Shown here: piece by piece, positions 1 to 8,386 of the stretch
How positions within the stretch are numbered: position 1 is the stretch's first letter
Layout: each line of letters starts with the position of its first letter
Assembly: GCA_036396795.1 (NCBI GenBank)
Contig: DASWKF010000128.1
Span: 29,723 to 93,722, forward strand
Direction of reading: 5' to 3'
Length of the DNA stretch: 64,000 nt
From: JAHEEM01 sp036396795
GTDB taxonomy: Bacteria > Pseudomonadota > Gammaproteobacteria > Steroidobacterales > Rariloculaceae
Position numbers and translations under genes: made by a program
The notes under the pieces: generated by a model
What the model was told of the DNA's origin: nothing
Seen by the model: the letters and a program-made list of their open reading frames with translations, nothing else
The model's database searches: none

Positions 1-372
1 AGGATCGGCCTCCGCCGTGACCTGCAACATTACGACCATCGATAGCGCGACGAGCGCGATGCCGGCCAGCATCGTCAACCCGATACCGCCCACGGTTTCT
101 ATCTCACGATGAATGCCGAGGCGCTGAATGATCCGGTGGAGCGCGACGGGGATGACGATCGCCTTGAAAACGAGCGCGATTGCGGCCGTTATGTACAAGT
201 GCGGCGCATCTTGAATGAACGCTTGCCACGCGACGGAGCATGCAAGCATGAAGGCGTGCAGAGCAAAAGTGTTCAACAGCGCATAGAGGCGGTCCTGGTA
301 GAGCTGAATGAAGCTGATCAGCACGAGGCTCGCCGCAAGCATATGCGCGATCTCGAACACCAAGCCGTTCAC
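1..372 (-). CDS. hyfE: Hydrogenase-4 component E-like membrane subunit (partial)
   Basis: This reading frame is open from a GTG at 372 to the window edge, giving about 124 residues without the C-terminus. The translation begins VNGLVFEIAHMLAASL and forms hydrophobic helices separated by short loops, as in HyfE, the small membrane subunit of hydrogenase-4/formate hydrogenlyase-like complexes. The GTG shares one base with the stop codon of the hyfC-like gene (TAGTG), indicating translational coupling. Gene order (B, C, E) matches the E. coli hyf operon apart from hyfD. The assignment rests on size, helix pattern and context rather than catalytic residues, and the rest of the operon (hyfF, catalytic subunits if any) lies outside the window. 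Confidence 0.7.
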   Translation of the reverse strand, partial: MNGLVFEIAHMLAASLVLISFIQLYQDRLYALLNTFALHAFMLACSVAWQAFIQDAPHLYITAAIALVFKAIVIPVALHRIIQRLGIHREIETVGGIGLTMLAGIALVALSMVVMLQVTAEADP

Positions 373-1328
373 TAAAGACTCCTCGACAGGAATAGTAGAA
401 GCGTGCCCAGCAATCCGAGCATGAGTGCCGCCCCGAGGAACTCGGGTACGCGAAACACGCGCATCTTGGCGACGATGATCTCGAAAAGCGCCAGCAGCGT
501 CCCGCCCGCTGCGAGCTTGCCGAGATAGCTCGTGAGCCCGACCGCAAAGGCGGCCGGGCCCATGCTCGGCGTCGCAAGCCCCCAAGGTGCAAACAGGCAT
601 GCGAGTAAGGACAGATAGAGCAGCAGCTTCATCGAGGCGGCGAGCTCGATCATCGCGAGATGGCGGCCCGAGTATTCGAGCACCATGGCTTCGTGAACCA
701 TCGTCAACTCTAAATGCGTTGCCGGATTGTCGACCGGAATTCGGCCATTCTCGGCAATGCCGACCATGACCAGCGCGATCAGCGCCAAACCGACGGAGAC
801 CCGTAAGCCGGCTTCGGGCGACGCCATGAACTCCGCGACGTAGGATAACTGTGTCGAGCCCGCGACGAGCGCGAGCGTGAAAACAATGAGCAGCATGGCC
901 GGCTCCGCGATCGAAGCGATCATCACTTCGCGGCTCGATCCGATGCCGCCGAAGCTCGTGCCTACGTCGAGACCCGCGAGCGCGAGGAAGAACCGGGCGC
1001 TCCCGAGCAAGGCGATGATCGCGATGAGATCGGCCGTCCAGCTGAACATGAGGCCGGACGCGAAGGTCGGCACGAGAGAAGCGGCGACCCATGTGACGGC
1101 AAAAATCAGGTAGGGAGTGACGCGGAATAGCCACGAAGCGTTTTCGGCGAGGACAACCTCCTTGCGCAATAAACGATACAGATCCCGATAAGGCTGTATG
1201 ACCGATGGACCGCGCCGGCGCTGCAGACGCGCTTTGATCTTGCGGACGAAACCCGTGAGCAACGGTGCCGCCAGCAGCACGAGCGCCATCTGCAGGCCAT
1301 GCACGAGAAGTCCGGCGATTAGAGCCAT
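372..1328 (-). CDS. hyfC: HyfC/NuoH-like membrane subunit of a hydrogenase-4-type complex
   Basis: A protein of 318 residues starting MALIAGLLVHG. It belongs to the complex I subunit 1 (NuoH/HycD/HyfC) family, which forms the quinone- or electron-entry side of the membrane arm. Visible signatures are the amphipathic stretch KIKARLQRRRGPSVIQPYRD after the first helix, the GIAENGRIPVDNPATHLELT loop and several transmembrane helices. The length suits HyfC. The start at 1328 overlaps the end of the hyfB-like gene by 10 bases, and the stop overlaps the hyfE-like start, so the three genes form one translational unit. Upstream extension of the frame crosses hyfB and was rejected because it lacks membrane character. 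Confidence 0.85.
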   Translation of the reverse strand: MALIAGLLVHGLQMALVLLAAPLLTGFVRKIKARLQRRRGPSVIQPYRDLYRLLRKEVVLAENASWLFRVTPYLIFAVTWVAASLVPTFASGLMFSWTADLIAIIALLGSARFFLALAGLDVGTSFGGIGSSREVMIASIAEPAMLLIVFTLALVAGSTQLSYVAEFMASPEAGLRVSVGLALIALVMVGIAENGRIPVDNPATHLELTMVHEAMVLEYSGRHLAMIELAASMKLLLYLSLLACLFAPWGLATPSMGPAAFAVGLTSYLGKLAAGGTLLALFEIIVAKMRVFRVPEFLGAALMLGLLGTLLLFLSRSL

Positions 1329-3331
1329 ATTGCGATGACCAGCAGCAGCGTGACGAGCGTGAGGAATACCAGACCCAAGTAGCGACGAATCGTCAGAAAC
1401 TGAAAATGGTTGAGGCGCGTTGCGGTGGCGCTCACGACACCCGCGATCGGCAGATAGAACGCCTCCCAAACGAGGTCGCGCAGCTCCACGTGGAGGCGGG
1501 CTGGCCGCGGATCGCCGGGCGGCGGCAGCTCCACCTGCTCGCGTGCGCGAAAGACGAGCGTGCCGAACACGCGGCGGATTGGTTGTGCGAAGCTGCCGGC
1601 CGTGTACTGTGTCCGCGTGCTCGAATCGGGAAAACCGCAATCCCACGCCGGCGCGCGGCGCAGCGCCCGCGACGCGAAGCGATGAACCACCAGGGCCGCG
1701 AACGAGGCGGAAAATGCGACGAACACGAAAACGAGCAGGCCGTTGTACGAGCTTCGTGCCTCGGCGATGGGCACGATCGAGAGCCACGCGATGTCTGCTT
1801 GTGCGGGCATGCGCTCGCCGACCATCGACACGGTAACCGGCGCGAGGGCGTCGATCACGAAGCCGGGCAGTATGCCCGCAAGCAGACAGAGGCTTGCGAG
1901 ACCGAACATGGCCGTGAGCGAAAAGCGATCCACTTCGCCTGCGGTCTCGGCGGCCGAGGACCGAGGCCGGCCCAGAAAGGTGATTCCGAAAGCCTTCACG
2001 AAGCAGGCCGCGGCAAGAGCAGCGGAAAGCGCGAGCAACCCACCGACGGCCGGAACCATGAATTTCAATCCCCACTGTGGCAGCTCAGGGCTCTGCAAGA
2101 TCGCCTGGAACGTCAACCATTCCGAAGCGAAGCCGTTCAGCGGCGGGAGCGCGGAGATCGCGACGCACCCGACGAGAAACGTAAAGCTCGTGTATGGCAT
2201 ACGCCGAATGAGGCCGCCGAGCAACTCCATGTCGCGCTGGCCCGTCGACGTCAAGACGGCACCGGCGCCGAAAAACAGCAAGCTCTTGAATAGCGAGTGA
2301 TTGAGCACGTGAAACAAGGCGGCGGTCAGCGCGAGCGCCGCCGCCGCCCTCATGCCGTTCGCCTGAAATGCGAGCGCGAGCCCGAGGCCGATGAAAATGA
2401 TGCCGATGTTCTCGACCGTATGATAGGCCAGCAACCGCTTGAGATCGTGCTGCATCAGCGCGTAGAGCACGCCGAGCACGGACGTGCCGCCGCCGATGAA
2501 GAGCACGACTATGCTCTGCCACCAGCCGGATCCGTCGAGCAGGTCGAACGCGACGCGCACAAAAGCATAGACCGCGACTTTGGTCATGACCCCGCTCATG
2601 AGCGCCGAGACGTGGCTTGGTGCGGCCGGATGCGCCAGCGGCAACCAGACGTGCAGGGGCACGAGGCCGGCTTTCGAGCCCGCCCCGATCAGAACGAGCA
2701 TCAGCGCAAGCGTATTCACGAACGGCGTCTGGGCGCTCTCGCGTATCGCTGCGAATCCATAGGCCCCATCGGGCCCTGCCAGCAGCCCGAATGCGAGGAG
2801 CAGAGTCAGCGTGCCGAAGCTCGCCATCACGAGATAAATGTAGGCGGCGCGTACGTTCTCCTCGATGCGGTGATGAGCCATGACCAGCGCCCAGGAGGCC
2901 AGCGACATGAATTCCCAGCACAGAAGAAAGGTGAAAGCGTCGTCGGCGAGCACGACGAGATTCATCCCCGCAAGGAATGCCGGGAAGAAGGGCAGAACAC
3001 GTCCCGGGAACGGCTCGTGCGCGCCGTAGCCGAGCGCGTAGAGACTCGCGCTTACGCCGCCGAGATTGACGACGGCGAGAAACAGCGCGGCGAGGGCGTC
3101 CAATCTGAAATGGGCGCCGAGCCACGGCAATCCGAGCGGCAGAGTCAAGGTCGTGGGGGAGGATAGGCCGACGAAATGCGCGAGCGCCGCTGCGAGCACG
3201 ATTGCCGATGCCACGAGGCTTGCGCCATAGACGATAGTCGACGCCCCGGCGCGTCGTGCGATCCCTACCGCGAGCACTGCAGCGCCGAGAAGGACGCCAA
3301 CACAGGACAGCCCCACGGTCACTAACTGCAT
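1319..3331 (-). CDS. hyfB: HyfB-like proton antiporter-type subunit (NuoL/MrpA family)
   Basis: A 670-residue polytopic membrane protein of the NuoL/M/N antiporter family, close to the length of E. coli HyfB. Motifs include CWEFMSLASWALVMAHHR near residues 138-155, the helix GAGSKAGLVPLHVWLPLAHP containing the channel lysine around residues 216-235, and QHDLKRLLAYHTVENIG near residue 295. It would couple electron transfer by a partner module to cation translocation. The gene is preceded by GGAG and sits 19 bases after the XRE regulator, probably on the same transcript. Catalytic subunits are not in the window, so hydrogenase, formate hydrogenlyase or another redox partner cannot be told apart. 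Confidence 0.85.
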   Translation of the reverse strand: MQLVTVGLSCVGVLLGAAVLAVGIARRAGASTIVYGASLVASAIVLAAALAHFVGLSSPTTLTLPLGLPWLGAHFRLDALAALFLAVVNLGGVSASLYALGYGAHEPFPGRVLPFFPAFLAGMNLVVLADDAFTFLLCWEFMSLASWALVMAHHRIEENVRAAYIYLVMASFGTLTLLLAFGLLAGPDGAYGFAAIRESAQTPFVNTLALMLVLIGAGSKAGLVPLHVWLPLAHPAAPSHVSALMSGVMTKVAVYAFVRVAFDLLDGSGWWQSIVVLFIGGGTSVLGVLYALMQHDLKRLLAYHTVENIGIIFIGLGLALAFQANGMRAAAALALTAALFHVLNHSLFKSLLFFGAGAVLTSTGQRDMELLGGLIRRMPYTSFTFLVGCVAISALPPLNGFASEWLTFQAILQSPELPQWGLKFMVPAVGGLLALSAALAAACFVKAFGITFLGRPRSSAAETAGEVDRFSLTAMFGLASLCLLAGILPGFVIDALAPVTVSMVGERMPAQADIAWLSIVPIAEARSSYNGLLVFVFVAFSASFAALVVHRFASRALRRAPAWDCGFPDSSTRTQYTAGSFAQPIRRVFGTLVFRAREQVELPPPGDPRPARLHVELRDLVWEAFYLPIAGVVSATATRLNHFQFLTIRRYLGLVFLTLVTLLLVIAIWL

Positions 3332-3350
3332 CCGTGCATCGCTCCAGCCG

Positions 3351-3608
3351 CTACCTTAGAAGTCGCACGCCGCGTCCACCGGCCTTGCTCTCCGCGCCTT
3401 CGCCGATGAGCTCTATCCCAGCGGCATTGAGCGCCTCGATCACCTTCACGAGCGATTCGACGTTGCCTCGGATCACGCCGTCGCTTGCTTCCATGCGCTG
3501 AATGGTCGGCACGGACAAGCTGGCCGCTTCGGCGAGCGCGCGTTGGTCGATTCCAAGCAGAGCCCGGGCGGCTCGCAATTGTGTGCTCGTGATCAAGACC
3601 CCGTCCAT
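3351..3608 (-). CDS. Small XRE-family HTH regulator
   Basis: An 85-residue protein with a Cro/CI-type helix-turn-helix filling residues 5-62: LRAARALLGIDQRALAEAAS is helices 1-2 and LSVPTIQRMEASDG the recognition helix region. The C-terminal tail AGIELIGEGAESKAGGRGVRLL resembles small XRE proteins whose tail forms a beta strand. It lies directly upstream of the hyfB-like gene with a 19-base gap and behind a good promoter at 3645-3672, so it is the first gene of the hyf transcript and may regulate it. No toxin partner adjoins it. Family assignment is firm; the target is inferred from position only. Confidence 0.8.
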   Translation of the reverse strand: MDGVLITSTQLRAARALLGIDQRALAEAASLSVPTIQRMEASDGVIRGNVESLVKVIEALNAAGIELIGEGAESKAGGRGVRLLR

Positions 3609-3644
3609 GCATCCGTCAAAGGTGGATTAGCATGTTTCACGCAT

Positions 3645-3672
3645 CTTATAGGATATATAAAACACGTGTAAA
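3645..3672 (-). promoter_or_regulatory. Sigma-70-type promoter for the XRE-hyf operon
   Basis: On the minus strand TTTACA (3672-3667) and TATAAG (3650-3645) are separated by 16 bases in an AT-rich island within GC-rich DNA. Transcription would start near 3638, about 30 bases before the XRE start codon. Both hexamers match the consensus at four or five of six positions. Confidence 0.55.
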
Positions 3673-3840
3673 GATGTTAGACATATCATTAACCCGGTCC
3701 CAGGGTTGTTGAGAGGTGGTGTCCGGCCTACGCCCTGCTCGGCTTCAGCACCTGCCGCGTGAAGCGAAGCTAGACGCGCCGAGCTCGGATCTTGCGAGCG
3801 ACGCAGACCAGGGATGCGCCGCTCGCAGCGGCGCCGGCGA

Positions 3841-6663
3841 TCAAAGCGTGAAGCGGAAGCCGAACTTTCCGGTCCAGGAGTATTCCTCGTACTGCCGCAA
3901 CCGGTCGGCTCCGGGTCCGCGCTGGAACGCGACGTAGGGCTCGTCGCCGAGATTGACGAACTCGGCATAGAGCTGGAACCGGTCGTCGATCTGGAACTTG
4001 GCGCTGATGTCGGTCTGCAAGTGATCCTTGACGTAGCGGTCCTCCTCGGGATCTTCGCCGAGCTCGTCGAGATACTCGTCCCGGTAGGTCATCGCCAGGC
4101 GCAGGCTGAAGCGGCCTTTCTCGTAGCCCAACATCGCGTTGTAGGTATGCTCCGACGCGAAGGGTAATGGAATGGTGCGACCGGCGACGGTGCCTTCGGC
4201 GTCGGTGTAGGTGTAGTTGAAGCCGAGCACGATACCGTCGAACGGCGGGCTCAAGGACGTGAGCGCGTGCTGGTAGCCGAACTCCAAGCCCGTGACCGTG
4301 GCTTCATCGCCGTTGATGGGGATTGTCGCCTGATCGGCGAAAATTCCGAGAAAGGTCACGTCCTCGAACGCGGCCACGACGATGAAGTCGTCGATCTTCT
4401 TGTGGAAGAGACCTGCTTGAACCACGGCGCTGTCCGAGAAGTACCACTCGGCGGAGAGATCCAGGTTGGTCGCCTCGTAGGGCGTCAGGTCGGGGTTGCC
4501 GAACTCGCCCTCGCGCTCGCCGTCGTCCGCCTCTTCCACCTGGAAGCGCGGCGCGAGATTGCCGATGTTCGGCCTAACCAGGCTCTGGAACAGGCCGGCG
4601 CGCAGCACGACGTCGTCACGCAGCTCATAACGCAGGTTGAAGCTCGGCAGCCAGTGATCGTAATCGCGATCGAAGCTCACGGGCGTGACGAATACCATAC
4701 CCTCGTCCAGCGGCACGCCCTCCCTGATTGCGCCCTCTTCCACGAGCTCGATCTCGTTGCCGGAAATGGTGTTGTCGGTCTGCTCGTAGCGCACGCCGTA
4801 GATCATGCGCATGCGGTCGTTGTCGTATCTCCCCATGACGTAAGCCGCGGTGATGTCCTCATCGACGGTAAAGTCCTCGGCGCTCGAATCGAAATCGCTG
4901 TCGACGTCGTTCCTGGAAAAATCGGCCAGATTCGCATTGATAAAGCCGCGAAGAGCGGCGGGATCGGGCAACGGGTCGATCGTCGCCAGCCCGTAGGTCT
5001 GCCGCCCAAGCACGTCAGCGAGCGTGAAATCGAAGTCCTCGAAGAAATCGGCGGTCTTGTTGAACGTCTTCTCGCGCATGCGCGCCTTGCCGCCGAGCTG
5101 GAGCTCGAAGGTGCCGCGATCGAGCACGAACTCGCGCGTGACGTCGAGCTTGAGCGTCGTTTCCTCGTCCTCGGACAGGCTCAAGGTCGTGCGCTCGATC
5201 TCGTCGAACTCGTACTCTGCGGGATCGAGAAACACGGCTTCCGTACCCGGCGAGACGCTAAACCGCGGCAGGCTCAGATTGCTGTAGTCGAAACTGAGGT
5301 CCAGCTCACCGGGATCCTCGAAGCCTCGCTCGAAAGTCGTCGGATCGAAAGAGCCGTTCTCTTTCTCTTCCGCCTGCGAGAGCGAGGCCTGATAGTTGAA
5401 CGTCCAGGGGCCGGAGAAGGTTTCGCCGCCGAAGACGAGCGAGCTGATCGTTTGCTCCTCGAATCGATCCTTCATGTCGCGGATCACGGCGATCTCGCCG
5501 TCGTCGGACAAGAACTGCGCGGTGTTGCCGCCGCCGGCCGACGGTTCCTCGTCCATCTCGAAGATCAAGCGGCCCCGGTACTCCTGGTCCTCGAACTCGC
5601 TGTGCAGCAAGCGCGCGAACAAGGTCGTCTCGTCGCTCGCGAGGAAATCCAAAGCGAGCGACAACCCGGCACGGCTGCGCGTGACGTCGTAGTCCCTGTA
5701 TTCGACCGTGTCGGCGAACACGATCCCGCCGTCGGTTTCTCCCCAGCCTTCCGATTCGATGTTGTCCGTTGAGAACTCGCGGTCGTAGTACGACAGACCG
5801 CCGGCGATGCCGAAGCGCTCGTCGAGTATGGTCGAGAAGTTGAGGCTGCCTTTCGGCGAAGACTCCTCGGCGAGATCGTTGTAGGAGCTCTCGAGCGAAA
5901 CGCCGAAGTACGGCTCGCGCCTGTCGAGCGCGCTCGCCGTGTTGATCTCGATGGAGGCGCCTATCGTGTCGCCATCCATGTCCGGCGTCAGCGATTTCTT
6001 TATCTCGATCGATTCGATGAGCTCCGTCGGCAGCACGTCGAGCGCGACCGAGCGAATGTCCGATTCCGGCGCCGGGACTCTGGCGCCGTTGATCGATGCC
6101 GCGTTCAGGTTCGGATCCAGGCCACGGACCGCGACGAAGCGGCCTTCGCCCTGGTCGTTGAGCACGTTGACGCCCGCGGCGCGGCGCAGCGCCTCGGCCA
6201 CGTTCTGGTCGGGAAACTGTCCGACGTCGGTCTGAGTCAGCACGCTCTCGATCGTGTCGGAGGCACGCTGTCGCGACAGGGCGCTCGCGAGATTGGCGCG
6301 TTGGCCGACGACGATCATCGTCTCGTCGGCCTCCGGGCCAAGGCCGAAGTCGGCGCGCACCGTCTGCTCGCCGACGACTTGAACCTCTTGCTCCGACGGC
6401 GACGCGCCGACGTAGCTCACGACCACGGTATAACGTCCGGGCGCGACGTCGCCGAAGCGATAGCTGCCGTCCGATCCGGAAACGGTCGTGCGGCTCAACG
6501 CCGGGATGCGGACCTGCGCGCCCGGCAACGCCCGGACGCCCGAGCTGTCGCTGACGCCGCCGACGATCGTTCCCGCAAAAGCCGCAGATGTAATGAGGTT
6601 GCTCATGCATGCGGCGGCGAATAGAACGCCCCTGCCCGCGAGACGCGCAGATTGCTTCGACAT
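3841..6663 (-). CDS. TonB-dependent receptor with N-terminal carboxypeptidase-regulatory-like domain
   Basis: A 940-residue outer membrane receptor. Residues 1-30 are a signal peptide (cleavage after SAAFA). Residues 31-110 form a carboxypeptidase-regulatory-like beta-sandwich (ALPGAQVRIPALSRTTVSGSDGSYRFGDVAPG). The plug follows from about 115 to 235 (NVAEALRRAAGVNV, VAVRGLDPNLNAASINGARV), then a long 22-strand barrel ending in the aromatic-rich terminal strand YEEYSWTGKFGFRFTL. It imports a substrate using TonB energy. It is divergently transcribed from a secreted phytase gene 190 bases away, a gene pairing known among phytate-degrading bacteria, so phytate or its breakdown products are the leading substrate guess. 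Substrate is inferred from context only. Confidence 0.92.
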   Translation of the reverse strand: MSKQSARLAGRGVLFAAACMSNLITSAAFAGTIVGGVSDSSGVRALPGAQVRIPALSRTTVSGSDGSYRFGDVAPGRYTVVVSYVGASPSEQEVQVVGEQTVRADFGLGPEADETMIVVGQRANLASALSRQRASDTIESVLTQTDVGQFPDQNVAEALRRAAGVNVLNDQGEGRFVAVRGLDPNLNAASINGARVPAPESDIRSVALDVLPTELIESIEIKKSLTPDMDGDTIGASIEINTASALDRREPYFGVSLESSYNDLAEESSPKGSLNFSTILDERFGIAGGLSYYDREFSTDNIESEGWGETDGGIVFADTVEYRDYDVTRSRAGLSLALDFLASDETTLFARLLHSEFEDQEYRGRLIFEMDEEPSAGGGNTAQFLSDDGEIAVIRDMKDRFEEQTISSLVFGGETFSGPWTFNYQASLSQAEEKENGSFDPTTFERGFEDPGELDLSFDYSNLSLPRFSVSPGTEAVFLDPAEYEFDEIERTTLSLSEDEETTLKLDVTREFVLDRGTFELQLGGKARMREKTFNKTADFFEDFDFTLADVLGRQTYGLATIDPLPDPAALRGFINANLADFSRNDVDSDFDSSAEDFTVDEDITAAYVMGRYDNDRMRMIYGVRYEQTDNTISGNEIELVEEGAIREGVPLDEGMVFVTPVSFDRDYDHWLPSFNLRYELRDDVVLRAGLFQSLVRPNIGNLAPRFQVEEADDGEREGEFGNPDLTPYEATNLDLSAEWYFSDSAVVQAGLFHKKIDDFIVVAAFEDVTFLGIFADQATIPINGDEATVTGLEFGYQHALTSLSPPFDGIVLGFNYTYTDAEGTVAGRTIPLPFASEHTYNAMLGYEKGRFSLRLAMTYRDEYLDELGEDPEEDRYVKDHLQTDISAKFQIDDRFQLYAEFVNLGDEPYVAFQRGPGADRLRQYEEYSWTGKFGFRFTL

Positions 6664-6718
6664 GGATTTTCCCGTTTGGTTGAATGGAGGACTAAGGGCA
6701 CTACCCTAGGCACGCGCT

Positions 6719-6736
6719 ATGACAAAGTGATGTCAT
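6719..6736. promoter_or_regulatory. TGTCAT-type inverted repeat between TonB receptor and phytase
   Basis: ATGACA-AAGTGA-TGTCAT is a perfect 6-bp inverted repeat in the 191-bp divergent intergenic region. TGTCA is the half-site of the PhoB box, but PhoB boxes are normally direct repeats 11 bp apart, which is not seen here. The site may bind a regulator of one or both genes. Confidence 0.35.
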
Positions 6737-6854
6737 CAGTGTTTCTGATTCATGACGGGCCCGCCGATACGCGCATTCATCGTTTTGTAACCAAAGGTCT
6801 CTAGCGTTCGGCGTTTGGCGTCGGCGTGTGACGTCGTGGATACGGAGACCCGGA

Positions 6855-8306
6855 ATGAATGCTCGAACGATTCTCGGCGCCCTTGCGGCCCTCGGAATGC
6901 AGCCGGCCTTCGCTCAAGCAGAAGCAGGAGCGAATACGCTCAGGTTTTCGATCGACGAAGATCGAGCGCTGCTCGTCGCGGAGCGCTCAGACGGCACGCG
7001 GCAAGAGTTCGGGCCGCTGGCCCATACGCTCGACGGTATCTGCTATTTCAGCGAAGCTGGAAGGACGCAGGTGTTTCTATCCGACGGCGACGGCGCGCTG
7101 CATCAGTACGTCGCCGACTCGAGCACGCTCCTGTACCTGCGCGCCGTCCATGCAAACCCCGACACCGAGGTCTGCGAGCTGGATCCAAGCGGCGAGTGGC
7201 TCTATTTTCTGGATCCCGCCACCGGCCTGTGGCGAACGCCGACCAGTCCGGAGCTCGAGCCGATGCTCACTCCCGTCGAGCTGTTCGCGCCCTGGGGCCG
7301 GCTCCCGGCCGGCACCGAGACGATCGCGCGACCACAGGGGCAGCTTCGCGACACGGATCGCTACCTCCCTACGGTCGTCGCGGACGCGGAAACGGCGGCC
7401 GTGCGCATGCACGGTGACGTGGCTGACGATCCTGCCGTGCTCGTCAATCCCATCGACGCCGCCCAAAGCCTGATTCTCGGCGCCGACAAGGCCGAAGGCC
7501 TGCGGGTCTATGGGCTCGACGGCCGCGAGCGCCAGTTTTTGGACATCGGCAGGCTCAACAACGTCGACGTCGCAATCGTCGGCGCCGGCGAGCGCAAAGG
7601 CATCGCGGTCGCGTCGAATCGCACTCACCGGCGCGTCGACGTTTTCGAGATCGACCTCGCGACCGCGGTCGTCTCGTTGATCGGCTCCTGGCCGCTCGAG
7701 CTCGGGGACCCGTACGGCATCTGCATGACCGGCGGCGAGCCGATCGAGGTCTTCGTCGGCGACACCGAAGGCCTGGTGCAGCGCTGGCGGCTCGATCTGC
7801 GGCGCCCGGATCTCGAGGCCGAGCTGGTCGAGGAGATTCGCTTTTCGTCGCAGACCGAAGGCTGCGACGTCGACGCGACCAACGGGATTCTCTATGTCGG
7901 GGAAGAAGACGTCGGCATCTGGCGCGTCCCGCTGGCAGCTCCGGCAGGGAAGGAGCTGCTGGTCCCGGTCGACGGCGAGAACCTGACCGCGGACGTCGAG
8001 GGCATCACGATGGTCGAGCGCGGCAGCGGCGACCCATGGCTGCTGGCATCGAGCCAGGGCGACGACAGCTATATCGTCGTCGATCCCGGCACCGGCGCTA
8101 TCGAGCTCAAGTTCCGGATCGGGCTCAATCTCGAAGCGGCCGTCGACGGCGTGTCGGAGACCGACGGCATCGACCTCGTGACGCAGCCTCTGCCTGGATA
8201 CCCGCGCGGGCTTTTGGTCGTACAGGACGGCCGCAACGTCGCGCCGCCGGCACCGCAGAACTTCAAGCTAGTCAGCTGGGCCAGCGTTGAATCGCTCATG
8301 CGCTGA
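6855..8306 (+). CDS. Secreted beta-propeller phytase, dual-domain type
   Basis: A 483-residue exported protein that should hydrolyse phytate (myo-inositol hexakisphosphate) in a calcium-dependent manner in the periplasm or outside the cell. ATG 6855 is chosen because GGAG sits about 8 bases upstream; the first residues form a signal peptide ending PAFA. From about residue 190 the complete propeller starts with DDPAVLVNPIDAAQSLILGADK, and contains SQTEGCDVD, GILYVGEEDVGIWR and DVEGITM, all hallmark beta-propeller phytase motifs. Residues 25-170 look like a degenerate half propeller, as in dual-domain phytases. The gene is divergent from a TonB receptor and upstream of an exported metallohydrolase-fold protein. 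Confidence 0.9.
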   Translation: MNARTILGALAALGMQPAFAQAEAGANTLRFSIDEDRALLVAERSDGTRQEFGPLAHTLDGICYFSEAGRTQVFLSDGDGALHQYVADSSTLLYLRAVHANPDTEVCELDPSGEWLYFLDPATGLWRTPTSPELEPMLTPVELFAPWGRLPAGTETIARPQGQLRDTDRYLPTVVADAETAAVRMHGDVADDPAVLVNPIDAAQSLILGADKAEGLRVYGLDGRERQFLDIGRLNNVDVAIVGAGERKGIAVASNRTHRRVDVFEIDLATAVVSLIGSWPLELGDPYGICMTGGEPIEVFVGDTEGLVQRWRLDLRRPDLEAELVEEIRFSSQTEGCDVDATNGILYVGEEDVGIWRVPLAAPAGKELLVPVDGENLTADVEGITMVERGSGDPWLLASSQGDDSYIVVDPGTGAIELKFRIGLNLEAAVDGVSETDGIDLVTQPLPGYPRGLLVVQDGRNVAPPAPQNFKLVSWASVESLMR

Positions 8307-8386
8307 TTCCGGGCCGCTTCGGGCTTGCGGGACTGTGAAAACCCCCGGGCTCGGTGTAACGTCTCCCGAAAATACAAAGAAAGGGG

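Noticed and set aside
1265..2293. 342-codon plus-strand frame opposite the hyfB-like gene
   Set aside because: Highly charged, low-complexity translation typical of an antisense shadow of a membrane gene.
3816..3834. Stem-loop (8-bp arms, CGC loop) after the TonB receptor stop as a terminator
   Set aside because: No T-run follows it on the minus strand, so intrinsic termination is not supported.
4267..5772. 501-codon plus-strand open frame inside the TonB receptor
   Set aside because: Antisense shadow of a GC-rich gene; no domain character and opposite to a full receptor with signal peptide and barrel.
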